Positions 37,387 to 46,914 of a stretch of 64,000 nt of DNA are shown here, piece after piece. The stretch is from positions 1,362,502 through 1,426,501 of the forward strand of contig NZ_JABBGF010000001.1 of assembly GCF_012927265.1 (NCBI RefSeq). Reading direction: 5' to 3'. Numbering within the stretch: the first letter of the stretch is position 1; each line of letters begins with the position of its first letter. A program made the translations under genes and the position numbers. The notes beneath the pieces are model-generated. The model was not told the DNA's origin. It saw only the letters and a list, made by a program, of their open reading frames with translations, and did no database searches. The DNA is from Chryseobacterium cheonjiense (GTDB lineage Bacteria; Bacteroidota; Bacteroidia; Flavobacteriales; Weeksellaceae).

Positions 37387-40110
37387 ATGAAAAAACTAGT
37401 CAGCCTTTTTACTATTCATGCGCTGTGCCTGCTTTTTAGCAGCTTGTGTTACGGACAGCTTACCACTGTTAAGATCGATAAAAATATTACCTATCAGAAT
37501 ATAAAAGGTTTTGGTGGGTTTGTCTGCAGCCCTCAGTTTGCGTATAATCATATGTCAACATCTGAAATTCAGACACTTTGGGGATCGGGAAGTACAGCGG
37601 GATATAACATTATGCGATTATATATTCCTGAAGACAGCAATAACTGGAATGTGGTATTACCTACTGCACAGCTTGCAAAATCAATGGGTTTAACCATTTT
37701 CGCAAGTCCGTGGACGATGCCCCCAGCATGGAAAACCAACAATCACGTAAATGCAGTGTATACCGATGCAAATGGGGTACAGCAAATCGGTTATTTAAAA
37801 CCGGAAAACTATCAGGATTATGCTTTATATCTCAATAGTTTTGTAACCTATCTTCAGTCTAACGGTGTGGATCTGGACTATATTTCCATTCAGAATGAAC
37901 CTGATGAAATGGCACAATACCAGGGATGCATCTGGACTCCGACGCAAATTGCGACTTTCGTAAAAGATTACGGTCATCTCATCAACTGTAAGGTGATTGC
38001 TCCGGAAAGTGTAGGTTTTACTGATAATTTTGCCAACGCTATGCTGAATACCGCTACAATGGCTAATTTTGAAGTGTACGGTGGACATCAGTACGGATTG
38101 ATGCAGTCTGCTTACAAGCAATTTCAGAATTATAATAAAGAAATATGGCAGACGGAATATCTCATCAACTGGAATTCAGGAAGTCAGACGCCGCGCGATT
38201 TTAACTGGAATCTGGATGCTTTCAACTTCGCTTCAAGTATCAATAATTCGATGCTTGGGAATATCAATGCCTGGATTCATTACGCTTCCAAAAGATATTA
38301 CGGACTGATGGGAGACGGTACCAACGGAACTGCGGCAGGAGTAATAACTAAAAGAGGATATATTCTTTCTCACTTTGCCAAATATACAACCGGAAAAACG
38401 CGTATTGCAGCAACCTGGGGAGACAGTACGGGTGCGCTTCAGGGGTCTTCCTACATTTCTTCAGACGGGAATCAGGTGGTTTTAATGGTCATTAATCCTT
38501 CCTCAAATACCTATAATCTTAAAGTGGATCTGCCTTTTTATACCACTTCAGGAACAAAAGTATTAACGAATTCTTCGTCTGATATGCTCACAACTTCTGT
38601 TTCATTCAGTACGCAGACTTTCCGTCCGGGAGTGGAAATCGGTCCGTCCAGCGTAATGACTTTCGTTTTTAACAAAAGTGCCGACAGACCCGTTTCTCTC
38701 ATGACAGGAGGAAACATTCATTATAATAAAATCGAAACGCAGACAACAACGAATTCTGCCTTCGGAACAGCATTTAACATCAGCAATACAACTGTTACTT
38801 TCTCCAATCCAAGCCCTTTGTTCAGTAACAATATGACCGCTTCCAATGGTTATCTTCAGCTGAACGACCGGTACAATAAACTGATATTGCATGTCAACAG
38901 TTATACAACGGCAGGGCAGAGCTATTCGGATAATACGACTTTGTATTACATTAACAGTCAGGGAATAGCCAAATCCTATAATTATGGAAAAATTAATTTT
39001 CCTTCGGGCGGAAACTTTGATATTACTTTAGATATTTCAAGACAGGTTCTTACCGACGGATGCAAAGGGATTTTAGGACTCAGAAATTCAAACTACGGTT
39101 CAGTTTTAACGATGAATTTAGGAGATGTATACTTTAATGTAGGAAATGAAATTGCTTCAAAATTTAATGGTACTTACTCCGACAGCGACAGCAATATGAT
39201 GGATGCGCTGGAAAACGGATATTACACATCTTTGGATTTCAGAACGGTTTCAGGTATCACAACATCGAACAACTGGCAGCCTGTAAGCGTTAATTCAAAC
39301 AATATATTTTATGTGAATTCAAATGTAAGTTCTACCGCTAACAATATCATTTCGGGAACAAATTGTTCAAACCTTGTTCTTTCAGATTCAGGAAAAGATT
39401 TTCAGGTACCATTTAATTTCACAGCAGGAGCTGCTTCTTACAGCAGGGTATTTAATGGTTATGATGTACTGTTGCTGCCTTTCGAAGCCAATATTCCTTC
39501 TGGGGTGAATGTATATCTCATGTCACCCGGCACAACGGCCATTTCCTGCACACCGGTTTCCAACGGAACTATTCCGGCCAATACTCCGGTGCTTGTAAAC
39601 GCTACAGGAAACGTTACATTTACCGGTACGGGAAATGTCTCTACCCCGAAGGCAATCACCGTCAATCAGCTGAACGGCGTTTATCAAAGCATTAAAGTCC
39701 CTGCAAATGCTTACGTGTTAAAGACGGAAAACGGAGTAACCGGGTTTTATAAAGTGGCTGCAGGAAGTGAGCCGGCGATTAACTCTTTCAGAGCTTATCT
39801 GAGTGAAGAAAATACCTATTCAGCCAATATTCTTCCGTTAAATTTCTCGGTTCTTTCGGCTAAAGAAATGGTTGTAAATCAGCCGAAAATATATCCGAAC
39901 CCTGCAAAAACGGAAATGTTTGTCGAACTGAAATCGCACAGTGCAACGGCCTCGATTTTTGACGCAAAAGGAAGTTTAATAAAAACAGATTTGAAATTGA
40001 AGCCAGGCAAAAACAGGATTGATATTTCAGAACTTACTTCGGGAATTTACTTTATCGAAATTTCCGATGAAAACAGTCAGGTCTTTAAGAATAAGTTCAT
40101 TAAGCAATAA
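37387..40110 (+). CDS. GH30 xylanase with T9SS sorting domain
   Basis: 907 residues: signal peptide 1-23 (CYGQ), GH30 barrel (about 24-340) with acid/base E171 in SIQNEPDEM and nucleophile E257 in IWQTEYLINWN, a beta-sandwich (about 345-435), a long beta-rich region of unclear family (about 440-830) and a C-terminal type A T9SS domain (about 835-907; KIYPNPAKTEMFVEL, ISELTSGIYFIEI). GH30 enzymes of this kind cut glucuronoxylan or arabinoxylan endo-wise. The T9SS tail predicts export across the outer membrane, to the surface or medium. It is the only protein here with such a tail, so it is the likely first cutter feeding SusCD. Confidence 0.93.
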   Translation: MKKLVSLFTIHALCLLFSSLCYGQLTTVKIDKNITYQNIKGFGGFVCSPQFAYNHMSTSEIQTLWGSGSTAGYNIMRLYIPEDSNNWNVVLPTAQLAKSMGLTIFASPWTMPPAWKTNNHVNAVYTDANGVQQIGYLKPENYQDYALYLNSFVTYLQSNGVDLDYISIQNEPDEMAQYQGCIWTPTQIATFVKDYGHLINCKVIAPESVGFTDNFANAMLNTATMANFEVYGGHQYGLMQSAYKQFQNYNKEIWQTEYLINWNSGSQTPRDFNWNLDAFNFASSINNSMLGNINAWIHYASKRYYGLMGDGTNGTAAGVITKRGYILSHFAKYTTGKTRIAATWGDSTGALQGSSYISSDGNQVVLMVINPSSNTYNLKVDLPFYTTSGTKVLTNSSSDMLTTSVSFSTQTFRPGVEIGPSSVMTFVFNKSADRPVSLMTGGNIHYNKIETQTTTNSAFGTAFNISNTTVTFSNPSPLFSNNMTASNGYLQLNDRYNKLILHVNSYTTAGQSYSDNTTLYYINSQGIAKSYNYGKINFPSGGNFDITLDISRQVLTDGCKGILGLRNSNYGSVLTMNLGDVYFNVGNEIASKFNGTYSDSDSNMMDALENGYYTSLDFRTVSGITTSNNWQPVSVNSNNIFYVNSNVSSTANNIISGTNCSNLVLSDSGKDFQVPFNFTAGAASYSRVFNGYDVLLLPFEANIPSGVNVYLMSPGTTAISCTPVSNGTIPANTPVLVNATGNVTFTGTGNVSTPKAITVNQLNGVYQSIKVPANAYVLKTENGVTGFYKVAAGSEPAINSFRAYLSEENTYSANILPLNFSVLSAKEMVVNQPKIYPNPAKTEMFVELKSHSATASIFDAKGSLIKTDLKLKPGKNRIDISELTSGIYFIEISDENSQVFKNKFIKQ

Positions 40111-40134
40111 GCCGAATCAATTATTACCTTCATT

Positions 40135-40163
40135 ACCGTCATATCATTCTGTATGGCGGTTTT
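40135..40163 (+). terminator. Terminator after GH30
   Basis: ACCGTCATAT pairs with GTATGGCGGT (two G-T wobbles) around a 6-base loop, followed by TTT. It closes the xylan arm just before the operator and promoter of the GH3-GH51 unit. Confidence 0.6.
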
Positions 40164-40191
40164 GAATTTAAAAGAAATAATAAATCAAATT

Positions 40192-40213
40192 AAGTGTTAA
40201 TTACACATTTATT
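40192..40213 (+). promoter_or_regulatory. Operator-like site upstream of GH3-GH51
   Basis: 22-bp inverted-repeat motif: AAGTGT, seven bases, ACATTT, then ATT. The same motif occurs at 45035, 55111 (minus strand) and 55566. It ends 13 bp before a TATATTTG promoter box, so it overlaps the expected -33 region and a bound repressor would block the promoter. The proposed binder is the Nudix-type regulator encoded at 54379-55065. Confidence 0.75.
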
Positions 40214-40226
40214 AAAAATAGAATCA

Positions 40227-40234
40227 TATATTTG
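40227..40234 (+). promoter_or_regulatory. Promoter -7 box TATATTTG for GH3-GH51
   Basis: Matches the Bacteroidota -7 consensus TAnnTTTG. It starts 35 bp after the start of the operator, exactly as at araB, with a shared ATAGAATC just upstream. The -33 region has no good TTTG and is covered by the operator. The predicted leader is about 65 bases. Confidence 0.7.
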
Positions 40235-40305
40235 TTTCTCTTACCAAATCATTAATAATAATATAAATCGACTGTGATTAACAGTAAGAATTAAAAAATC
40301 CTTCC

Positions 40306-42933
40306 ATGAAAAAACTTTTGTTTGGCATATCAATTTTCATCTGTACGGTTTCATCCGCACAAAACTTTAAATATCCATTTCAAAATCCTAATCTCCCGGT
40401 AGAAAATAGAATTGAAAACCTGTTAGGATTATTAACCGTTGATGAAAAAATCGGAATGATGATGGACAATTCCAAAGCTGTCCCGAGATTAGATATTCCC
40501 GGTTACGGCTGGTGGAATGAAGCGCTTCACGGTGTTGCAAGAGCGGGAACAGCAACAGTTTTTCCTCAAGCAATTGGAATGGCAGCAACCTGGGATGTTC
40601 CGGAACATCTCAAAACTTTTGAAATGATTTCCGATGAAGCCCGTGCCAAATACAATAAATCTTTTGACGAATCCCAGAAAACCGGACGCTATGAAGGTCT
40701 TACGTTCTGGACGCCAAACATCAACATCTTCCGTGACCCAAGATGGGGAAGAGGTCAGGAAACCTATGGCGAAGATCCATATCTGACTTCAGTTTTAGGT
40801 GTTGCCGCAGTAAAAGGCCTTCAGGGAAACGATCCTAAATATTTCAAAACCCACGCCTGTGCCAAACATTTTGCCGTTCACAGCGGCCCGGAATGGAATC
40901 GTCATTCCTACAACGCCGAAGTTTCCAAACGAGATTTATACGAAACCTATCTTCCGGCTTTCAAAGCTTTAGTTTTAGAAGGAAATGTTAGAGAAGTGAT
41001 GTGCGCTTACAATGCGTTTGACGGACAGCCATGTTGCGCCAACAATACTTTATTAACCGAAATTCTCCGCGGAAAGTGGAACTATGACGGAATGGTCGTT
41101 TCCGATTGCTGGGCGTTGGCAGATTTCTATCAGAAACAATACCACGGGACACATCCTGACGAAAAGACTACGGCAGCAGATGCCTTGAAACATTCGACAG
41201 ATCTGGAGTGTGGCGACACGTATAATAATTTAAATAAATCTTTAGCGAGCGGATTAATTACAGAGAAAGACCTCGATATTTCAATGAGAAGAATTCTGAA
41301 AGGCTGGTTTGAATTGGGAATGCTTGATCCTAAATCTTCCGTTCATTGGAACTCAATTCCATATTCGGTGGTAGATTCTGAAGAGCATAAAAAACAGGCA
41401 CTGAAAATGGCACAGAAATCAATTGTGCTGATGAAAAATGAGAAAAAAGTTTTGCCTTTAAATAAAAACATTAAAAAAATCGCCGTTGTCGGTCCAAATG
41501 CCGATGACGGACTAATGCAGCTGGGAAATTACAACGGAACACCTTCTTCCATTGTAACCATTTTAGATGGAATTAAAACCAAATTTCCGAATGCAGAAAT
41601 CATTTATGAAAAGGGAACCGAAGTCGCCGATCCATCCTCCAGAGCTTCGCTTTACCAAAACTTTTTAAGTCAGAAAAAAGGCGAAAAAGGAATGAAAGTA
41701 GCGTTTTTCAACAACAATGAATTTAAGGGAGAACCTGCAAATATTTCAGTTAATAAAGCAGGAATCAACTACAACAGTTTCGGCGGAACCCAGCTTGCCC
41801 CGAATGTAGGAAGGGAAAATACTTCGGCGATTATTTCCGGCGTTTTCAAAAGCCCTTACACTGGCGATGTTATTCTTTCGCCTTCAACATCTGATGTTTA
41901 CACACTTTTCGTTGACGGAAAAGAAATTGCCACGAGAAAAGGTCCCGATGCCAGACATCCTTCAGAATTTCCTTTGAAAATGGAGAAAGGCAAAGAATAT
42001 CAGATCGAGTTACGCCACACCCAAAAAGGAAAATACGTAAGCATCACATTTGACATATACAGAAAAGACCCTGTGAATTTTACTGCAGTTAGGGAAAAAG
42101 TGAAAGATGCAGATGTTATCGTTTTTGCAGGCGGACTGTCGCCAAGTCTGGAAGGTGAAGAAATGATGGTCAATGCAGAAGGTTTCAAAGGCGGTGATAA
42201 AACGTCCATTGAGCTTCCGAAAGTTCAGCGTGAATTGCTGGCTGAATTACATAAAACAGGAAAGCCTGTCGTTTTCGTGCTTTGTACGGGAAGCTCACTC
42301 GGTTTGGAACAGGATGAAAAAAATTATGACGCTTTGCTGAATGCCTGGTACGGCGGACAAGCCGGTGGAACTGCCGTCGCAGATGTCTTGGCGGGAGACT
42401 ATAATCCATCAGGAAGATTGCCTGTTACTTTTTACAAAAATCTTGAACAGCTCGACAGCAATCTGTCAAAAACCAGCAAACATGAAGGCTTTGAAAACTA
42501 CGATATGCAGGGAAGAACCTATCGTTACATGACGGAAAAACCGCTATATGCTTTCGGACACGGATTGAGTTACTCTAAATTTATATACGGCAACGCTCAG
42601 CTGAGTAAAAATACAATCAATACCAATGAAAATCTGAGCATTACTGTTCCGGTTACCAATACATCAGGAAGAGACGGAGAAGAAGTCATCCAGGTCTATG
42701 TTAAAAGAAATAACGATCCGGCAGCTCCGGTAAAAAATTTACGGGCTTTCGAAAGATTGCTGATTAAAGCAGGAGAAACAAAAAATATTCAGCTTACTAT
42801 TTCTGAAGATTCATTTAAATTTTACGATGAAAAAGCTGATGATTTGGTATCAAAATCAGGAAACTACACCATTTTCTATGGAGGAACCTCAGATGATTCC
42901 GGATTGAAAAGTATTCCGATAAAAGTTAATTAA
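40306..42933 (+). CDS. GH3 beta-xylosidase with PA14 insert
   Basis: An 875-residue secreted enzyme (signal peptide 1-19, VSSAQ). The N-terminal barrel opens with LPVENRIENLLGLLTVDEKIGMM (seen as two segments, LPVENRIENLLG and LLTVDEKIGMM), and nucleophile D267 lies in GMVVSDCWAL. The alpha/beta sandwich domain is interrupted by a PA14-type insert (about 455-600) and followed by a C-terminal FN3-like domain. The MDNSKAVPRLDIPGYGWWNEALHGVARAG-type entry is characteristic of xylosidases. It probably releases xylose from oligosaccharide ends in the periplasm. It is the first gene of a unit with its own operator and promoter and is followed by GH51. Confidence 0.93.
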   Translation: MKKLLFGISIFICTVSSAQNFKYPFQNPNLPVENRIENLLGLLTVDEKIGMMMDNSKAVPRLDIPGYGWWNEALHGVARAGTATVFPQAIGMAATWDVPEHLKTFEMISDEARAKYNKSFDESQKTGRYEGLTFWTPNINIFRDPRWGRGQETYGEDPYLTSVLGVAAVKGLQGNDPKYFKTHACAKHFAVHSGPEWNRHSYNAEVSKRDLYETYLPAFKALVLEGNVREVMCAYNAFDGQPCCANNTLLTEILRGKWNYDGMVVSDCWALADFYQKQYHGTHPDEKTTAADALKHSTDLECGDTYNNLNKSLASGLITEKDLDISMRRILKGWFELGMLDPKSSVHWNSIPYSVVDSEEHKKQALKMAQKSIVLMKNEKKVLPLNKNIKKIAVVGPNADDGLMQLGNYNGTPSSIVTILDGIKTKFPNAEIIYEKGTEVADPSSRASLYQNFLSQKKGEKGMKVAFFNNNEFKGEPANISVNKAGINYNSFGGTQLAPNVGRENTSAIISGVFKSPYTGDVILSPSTSDVYTLFVDGKEIATRKGPDARHPSEFPLKMEKGKEYQIELRHTQKGKYVSITFDIYRKDPVNFTAVREKVKDADVIVFAGGLSPSLEGEEMMVNAEGFKGGDKTSIELPKVQRELLAELHKTGKPVVFVLCTGSSLGLEQDEKNYDALLNAWYGGQAGGTAVADVLAGDYNPSGRLPVTFYKNLEQLDSNLSKTSKHEGFENYDMQGRTYRYMTEKPLYAFGHGLSYSKFIYGNAQLSKNTINTNENLSITVPVTNTSGRDGEEVIQVYVKRNNDPAAPVKNLRAFERLLIKAGETKNIQLTISEDSFKFYDEKADDLVSKSGNYTIFYGGTSDDSGLKSIPIKVN

Positions 42934-42950
42934 TTAATAGTCCGATTAAG

Positions 42951-42983
42951 AAACCTTATAGGTTTTTAAAACCTATAAGGTTT
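42951..42983 (+). repeat. Near-perfect palindrome, family B
   Basis: A 16-bp perfect inverted repeat (AAACCTTATAGGTTTT / AAAACCTATAAGGTTT) around a single base, in the 82-bp gap between GH3 and GH51. It is the same family as 34558-34588, with compensating C-to-T changes in both arms, which indicates that the hairpin itself is conserved. Confidence 0.85.
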
Positions 42984-43015
42984 ACCAATAAAGAAATTCA
43001 TTTTTTTTAATTTAA

Positions 43016-44998
43016 ATGAAAACAAAAACCAAAATATTAACAGCAGTTATTTCGCTAAGTGTTGCATTTTTTTCAGCACAAAATGGAAATGTCAAAAAAC
43101 ATTTTTTAGATTTAGACGGAACGTCGACTAACATTAAAATCCAGCCTACGATGTACGGAATCTTCTTTGAAGATATCAACTTTGCGGCAGATGGCGGTTT
43201 GTATGCAGAACTAATCAAAAACCGCAGCTTTGAATTTGATGAACCGTTGACAGGCTGGAAACAGCCTAACACAAAAACACTTTCTCCTAATCTGGATTCC
43301 GGTTTTCTGACGATTATAACGGACAAATCTAAAACCAACAAAAACTACGCAAGAATAACGGTTGAGAATGATAAAAACTACCTGCTGGAAAACGAAGGTT
43401 TCAGAGGAATCGGGCTTCATCAGGATGAAAATTATGATTTTACTTTCAATCTCGAAAATGCTTCAGGAAATATTTCAGCGGTTAATGCAAGTCTCATAGA
43501 CGAAAAAGGATCTGTGATTTCCTCAGTCTCCTTAATGATAAAAGGACAAGGCTGGCAAAAATATAATATGGTTTTTAGGCCTTCCAAAACTATTGAGAAA
43601 GCAAAGCTTCAGATCAGATTTACAGGAAAAGGTGTGGTGAATATGGATATGATTTCTCTCTTTCCGCAAGACACATGGAAAGGTAGAAAAGGCGGTTTAA
43701 GAAAAGATCTTGTTGAAAAATTATACGACTTGCAGCCGGGATTTTTACGTTTTCCGGGTGGATGTATTGTGGAAGGCAGAACGTTGGCAGAACGCTACCA
43801 GTGGAAAAAAACGATTGGTAAGGTAGAGGATCGGGAAAACCTTATCAACAAATGGAACAATGGATTTGCGCATCGTCTAACACCGGATTACTGGCAGTCT
43901 TTCGGCTTTGGCTTTTTTGAATATTTCCAATTGGCGGAGGACTTAGGTGCAGAACCGCTTCCTATTTTAAGCTGCGGAATGGCGTGCCAATTCAATACTG
44001 CCGAACTCGTAAAAATGGAAGATTTAGATCCGTATGTTCAGGACGCTTTGGATTTGATAGAGTTTGCAAACGGTAATTCCAATACAAAATGGGGAAAAAT
44101 TCGTTCTGAAATGGGACATCCAAAACCTTTCAATATGAAATTCATCGGTGTAGGAAACGAGCAGTGGGGCGAAGACTATATCGAACGCTACAAAGTTTTT
44201 GAAAAAGCGATTCACGCAAAATATCCAGATATCAAAATCATTTCCGGAAGCGGACCGTCACCTGACGGAGAATTCTTCGATTATGGCTGGAAAGAGCTTA
44301 AAAAACTTAATGCCCAGATCGTTGACGAGCATTATTATAATTCACCGGAATGGTTTTTCAAAAATGCAGGAAGATATGATGATTACGATAGATCCGGACC
44401 TAAAGTTTTTGCCGGGGAATACGCCGCTCAATCGGTAGGTGTCGTAAAACCGGATAACAAGAACAACTGGCTTACCGCACTTTCGGAAGCCGCTTTTATG
44501 ACCGGTCTGGAACGAAATGCTGATGTAGTGACCATGACTTCCTACGCACCGCTTTTTGCCCATGCAGAAGGGTGGCAGTGGACACCGGATCTGATCTGGT
44601 TCAACAATCTTAAATCTTACGCAACCCCGAATTACTATGTTCAGCAATTATTTTCCAACAACAAAGGAACCGACTTACTTACTATTTCCAAAAACGGAAA
44701 GCCTCTCAAAGGTGAAAATAATCTCTTTGCATCGGCAGTTCTTGATCTTAAAAAAGGAGAAATAATCATTAAAATAGTTAATTCAGATCCAAAGGAAACT
44801 TCGGTGGAAATTAACCCAAAAAACATTAAAATAGGCAGTCAACTCACAAAAATTGTATTGACTTCTTCAGAACTTACCGATGAAAATAATTTCCAGTCCG
44901 AAACCATCAAACCAAAAGAAGAAATCCAGACTATAAAAATTGGAAAAATTTTGGTTGACATTCCTGCAAATTCATTGGTAATTTTAAAAATAAAATAG
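43016..44998 (+). CDS. GH51 alpha-L-arabinofuranosidase
   Basis: A 660-residue secreted enzyme (signal peptide 1-22, FFSAQ). An N-terminal beta-sandwich/CBM4-like section (about 60-220) precedes the GH51 barrel: RFPGGCIVEG, acid/base E382 in GVGNEQWGED and nucleophile E468 in VFAGEYAAQ. A C-terminal beta domain follows. It removes alpha-L-arabinofuranose from arabinoxylan or arabinan oligosaccharides. It shares the operator-controlled unit with GH3 and lies just before the araB operator, so arabinose release and catabolism appear to be co-regulated. Confidence 0.95.
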   Translation: MKTKTKILTAVISLSVAFFSAQNGNVKKHFLDLDGTSTNIKIQPTMYGIFFEDINFAADGGLYAELIKNRSFEFDEPLTGWKQPNTKTLSPNLDSGFLTIITDKSKTNKNYARITVENDKNYLLENEGFRGIGLHQDENYDFTFNLENASGNISAVNASLIDEKGSVISSVSLMIKGQGWQKYNMVFRPSKTIEKAKLQIRFTGKGVVNMDMISLFPQDTWKGRKGGLRKDLVEKLYDLQPGFLRFPGGCIVEGRTLAERYQWKKTIGKVEDRENLINKWNNGFAHRLTPDYWQSFGFGFFEYFQLAEDLGAEPLPILSCGMACQFNTAELVKMEDLDPYVQDALDLIEFANGNSNTKWGKIRSEMGHPKPFNMKFIGVGNEQWGEDYIERYKVFEKAIHAKYPDIKIISGSGPSPDGEFFDYGWKELKKLNAQIVDEHYYNSPEWFFKNAGRYDDYDRSGPKVFAGEYAAQSVGVVKPDNKNNWLTALSEAAFMTGLERNADVVTMTSYAPLFAHAEGWQWTPDLIWFNNLKSYATPNYYVQQLFSNNKGTDLLTISKNGKPLKGENNLFASAVLDLKKGEIIIKIVNSDPKETSVEINPKNIKIGSQLTKIVLTSSELTDENNFQSETIKPKEEIQTIKIGKILVDIPANSLVILKIK

Positions 44999-45034
44999 CC
45001 GTAAACTCCCATCAATAAAAGAAAAATAAAAATT

Positions 45035-45056
45035 AAGTGTAAATATTACATTTATT
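45035..45056 (+). promoter_or_regulatory. Operator-like site upstream of araB
   Basis: Motif AAGTGT, seven bases (AAATATT), ACATTT, ATT. It contains a perfect TGTAA-ATA-TTACA inverted repeat. It is nearly the same as the site at 40192 and the minus-strand site at 55111. The TATATTTG box begins 35 bp after its first base. Confidence 0.78.
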
Positions 45057-45069
45057 TAAAATAGAATCT

Positions 45070-45077
45070 TATATTTG
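45070..45077 (+). promoter_or_regulatory. Promoter -7 box TATATTTG for araB operon
   Basis: TAnnTTTG match at the same distance from the operator as in the GH3 promoter, with ATAGAATC between. The predicted transcript would have a leader of about 130 bases before araB, AT-rich and without an evident riboswitch fold. Confidence 0.7.
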
Positions 45078-45216
45078 TTTTAACTGTAAAACAGGAATGT
45101 GAGGTTTTCTTTGAGATAAATTAAAAATTAATATAATTTCCTTACGGAATGTAATCCATTGCACATTTTATTTTTAAAGAGTTAAAAAACAATAATCAAA
45201 TTAATCATTTTTATTA

Positions 45217-46914
45217 ATGAAAAAATATGTTATCGGCTTAGACTACGGAACAGATTCCGTTCGTGCCGTATTGATTGACACGGAAAACGGTGCAGAACTC
45301 GCTGCTTCCGTCAGCTACTATCAACGATGGAAAGAAGGAAAATACTGCAGTCCTCAGGAAAACCAGTTTCGTCAGCATCCTCTTGATCATATCGAAGGAT
45401 TGCAGAAAACTATTTCCGCCGTTGTGAAAGAAAGTGGAGCCGCACCGGAACAGATTGTCGGAATTTGTATAGACACTACCGGCTCATCACCATTGCCTGT
45501 AAACAAAGAAGGTACAGCATTGGCCTTATTACCTGAATTTGCAGAAAATCCCAATGCAATGATGGTCCTTTGGAAAGATCACACATCCATCACTGAAGCC
45601 GAAGAAATCAACTATTTAGCAAGAAACTGGGGCGAAGAAGATTACACTAGGTTTGAAGGCGGAATTTATTCTTCCGAATGGTTTTGGGCGAAGATCCTTC
45701 ATATCCACCGACAGGATGAAAATGTGAAGAATGCAGCGTACAGCTGGATGGAACATTGTGATTATCTCACCTTTATGCTTTCAGATCATCAGGATATTAC
45801 CACTTTTAAAAGAAGCCGTTGCGCAGCCGGTCACAAAGCAATGTGGCATGAGTCGTGGGATGGACTTCCTTCCGGAGATTTTCTTAATCAGCTGGACTCT
45901 TCATTGGCAGAACTTCGTGACAGATTGTATAATAAAACCTACACTTCCGACGAAGTTGCAGGAAATCTTAATAAAGAGTGGGCAACAAAATTGGGCTTAA
46001 CAACCAACACGGTGATTGCTGTCGGAACTTTCGATGCCCATTCCGGAGCTGTTGGCGCAAAAGTCGAAGAAAATACGCTGATCCGAATTATGGGAACATC
46101 AACCTGTGATATCATGGTGGCTCCCAATGAATTAATAGGAGACAAAACCGTGAAAGGAATTTGCGGGCAGGTAGATGGCTCTGTTATTCCGGGATTAATG
46201 GGGCTGGAAGCAGGTCAGTCCGCATTTGGAGATGTGTTGGCCTGGTTCAAAGACATCTTGCTGTGGCCTACTCAAAGTATTCTGATGAATTCCAACGCAA
46301 TTGATGACCATCAAAAACAGCTGTTGAAAGAAGAAATGGAACACAGCCTTATCAGGAACCTTACCCTTGAAGCCGAAAAAATCCTACTTTCCGAAGCTGT
46401 TCCTATTGCCTTGGATTGGATCAACGGCCGCAGAACTCCTGATGCTAATCAGGAACTAAAAATGGCGATTAGCAATCTTTCGTTGGGAACAAAAGCACCT
46501 CATATTTTCAGGGCTTTAGTGAATGCTATTTGTTTCGGGTCCAAAAAAATTGTTGACCGTTTTGAAGAGGAAGGTGTAAAAATCGAAAAGGTAATCGGAA
46601 TCGGGGGTGTTGCCAGAAAGTCGCCGTTTATTATGCAGACGTTGGCCAATGTTCTCAACAAACCAATTGTTGTTGCGGCATCAGATCAGGCACCTGCATT
46701 AGGGGCAGCAATTTACGCAGCAGTAGCCGCAGGAGTTTATTCATCGGTTCACGAAGCAAGCCAGAAAATGGGTTCTGATTTCGAAGCAGAATATTTCCCG
46801 CAGCCAGAGCAGATTGAAAAATATGCGGAATTAATGGAGCAATACCAGATTCTCGCCGATTTCACTGAAAATAATATCAAAGCAAAGAAAAAGTTGACTG
46901 CTAGGAGTTTATAG
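45217..46914 (+). CDS. araB: Ribulokinase
   Basis: An FGGY-family kinase of 565 residues, the typical AraB length and clearly longer than the xylulokinase at the window start. It phosphorylates L-ribulose to L-ribulose 5-phosphate. The phosphate-binding start GLDYGTDSVRAVLID is present, as is the catalytic Asp in VGTFDAHSGAVGAK; GTSTCDIMVAP and GGVARKSPFIMQTLANVL are family motifs. No signal peptide. It is the first gene after the operator/promoter at 45035-45077; a repeat-rich 450-bp gap separates it from araD. Confidence 0.96.
   Translation: MKKYVIGLDYGTDSVRAVLIDTENGAELAASVSYYQRWKEGKYCSPQENQFRQHPLDHIEGLQKTISAVVKESGAAPEQIVGICIDTTGSSPLPVNKEGTALALLPEFAENPNAMMVLWKDHTSITEAEEINYLARNWGEEDYTRFEGGIYSSEWFWAKILHIHRQDENVKNAAYSWMEHCDYLTFMLSDHQDITTFKRSRCAAGHKAMWHESWDGLPSGDFLNQLDSSLAELRDRLYNKTYTSDEVAGNLNKEWATKLGLTTNTVIAVGTFDAHSGAVGAKVEENTLIRIMGTSTCDIMVAPNELIGDKTVKGICGQVDGSVIPGLMGLEAGQSAFGDVLAWFKDILLWPTQSILMNSNAIDDHQKQLLKEEMEHSLIRNLTLEAEKILLSEAVPIALDWINGRRTPDANQELKMAISNLSLGTKAPHIFRALVNAICFGSKKIVDRFEEEGVKIEKVIGIGGVARKSPFIMQTLANVLNKPIVVAASDQAPALGAAIYAAVAAGVYSSVHEASQKMGSDFEAEYFPQPEQIEKYAELMEQYQILADFTENNIKAKKKLTARSL

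Noticed and set aside
45078..45216. Riboswitch or structured leader before araB
   Set aside because: The leader is AT-rich with only short, weak stems; no known riboswitch motif was recognised.
45217..46914. Second xylulokinase
   Set aside because: The length (565 residues), motifs and placement with araD and araA fit ribulokinase; xylB is at the window start next to xylA.
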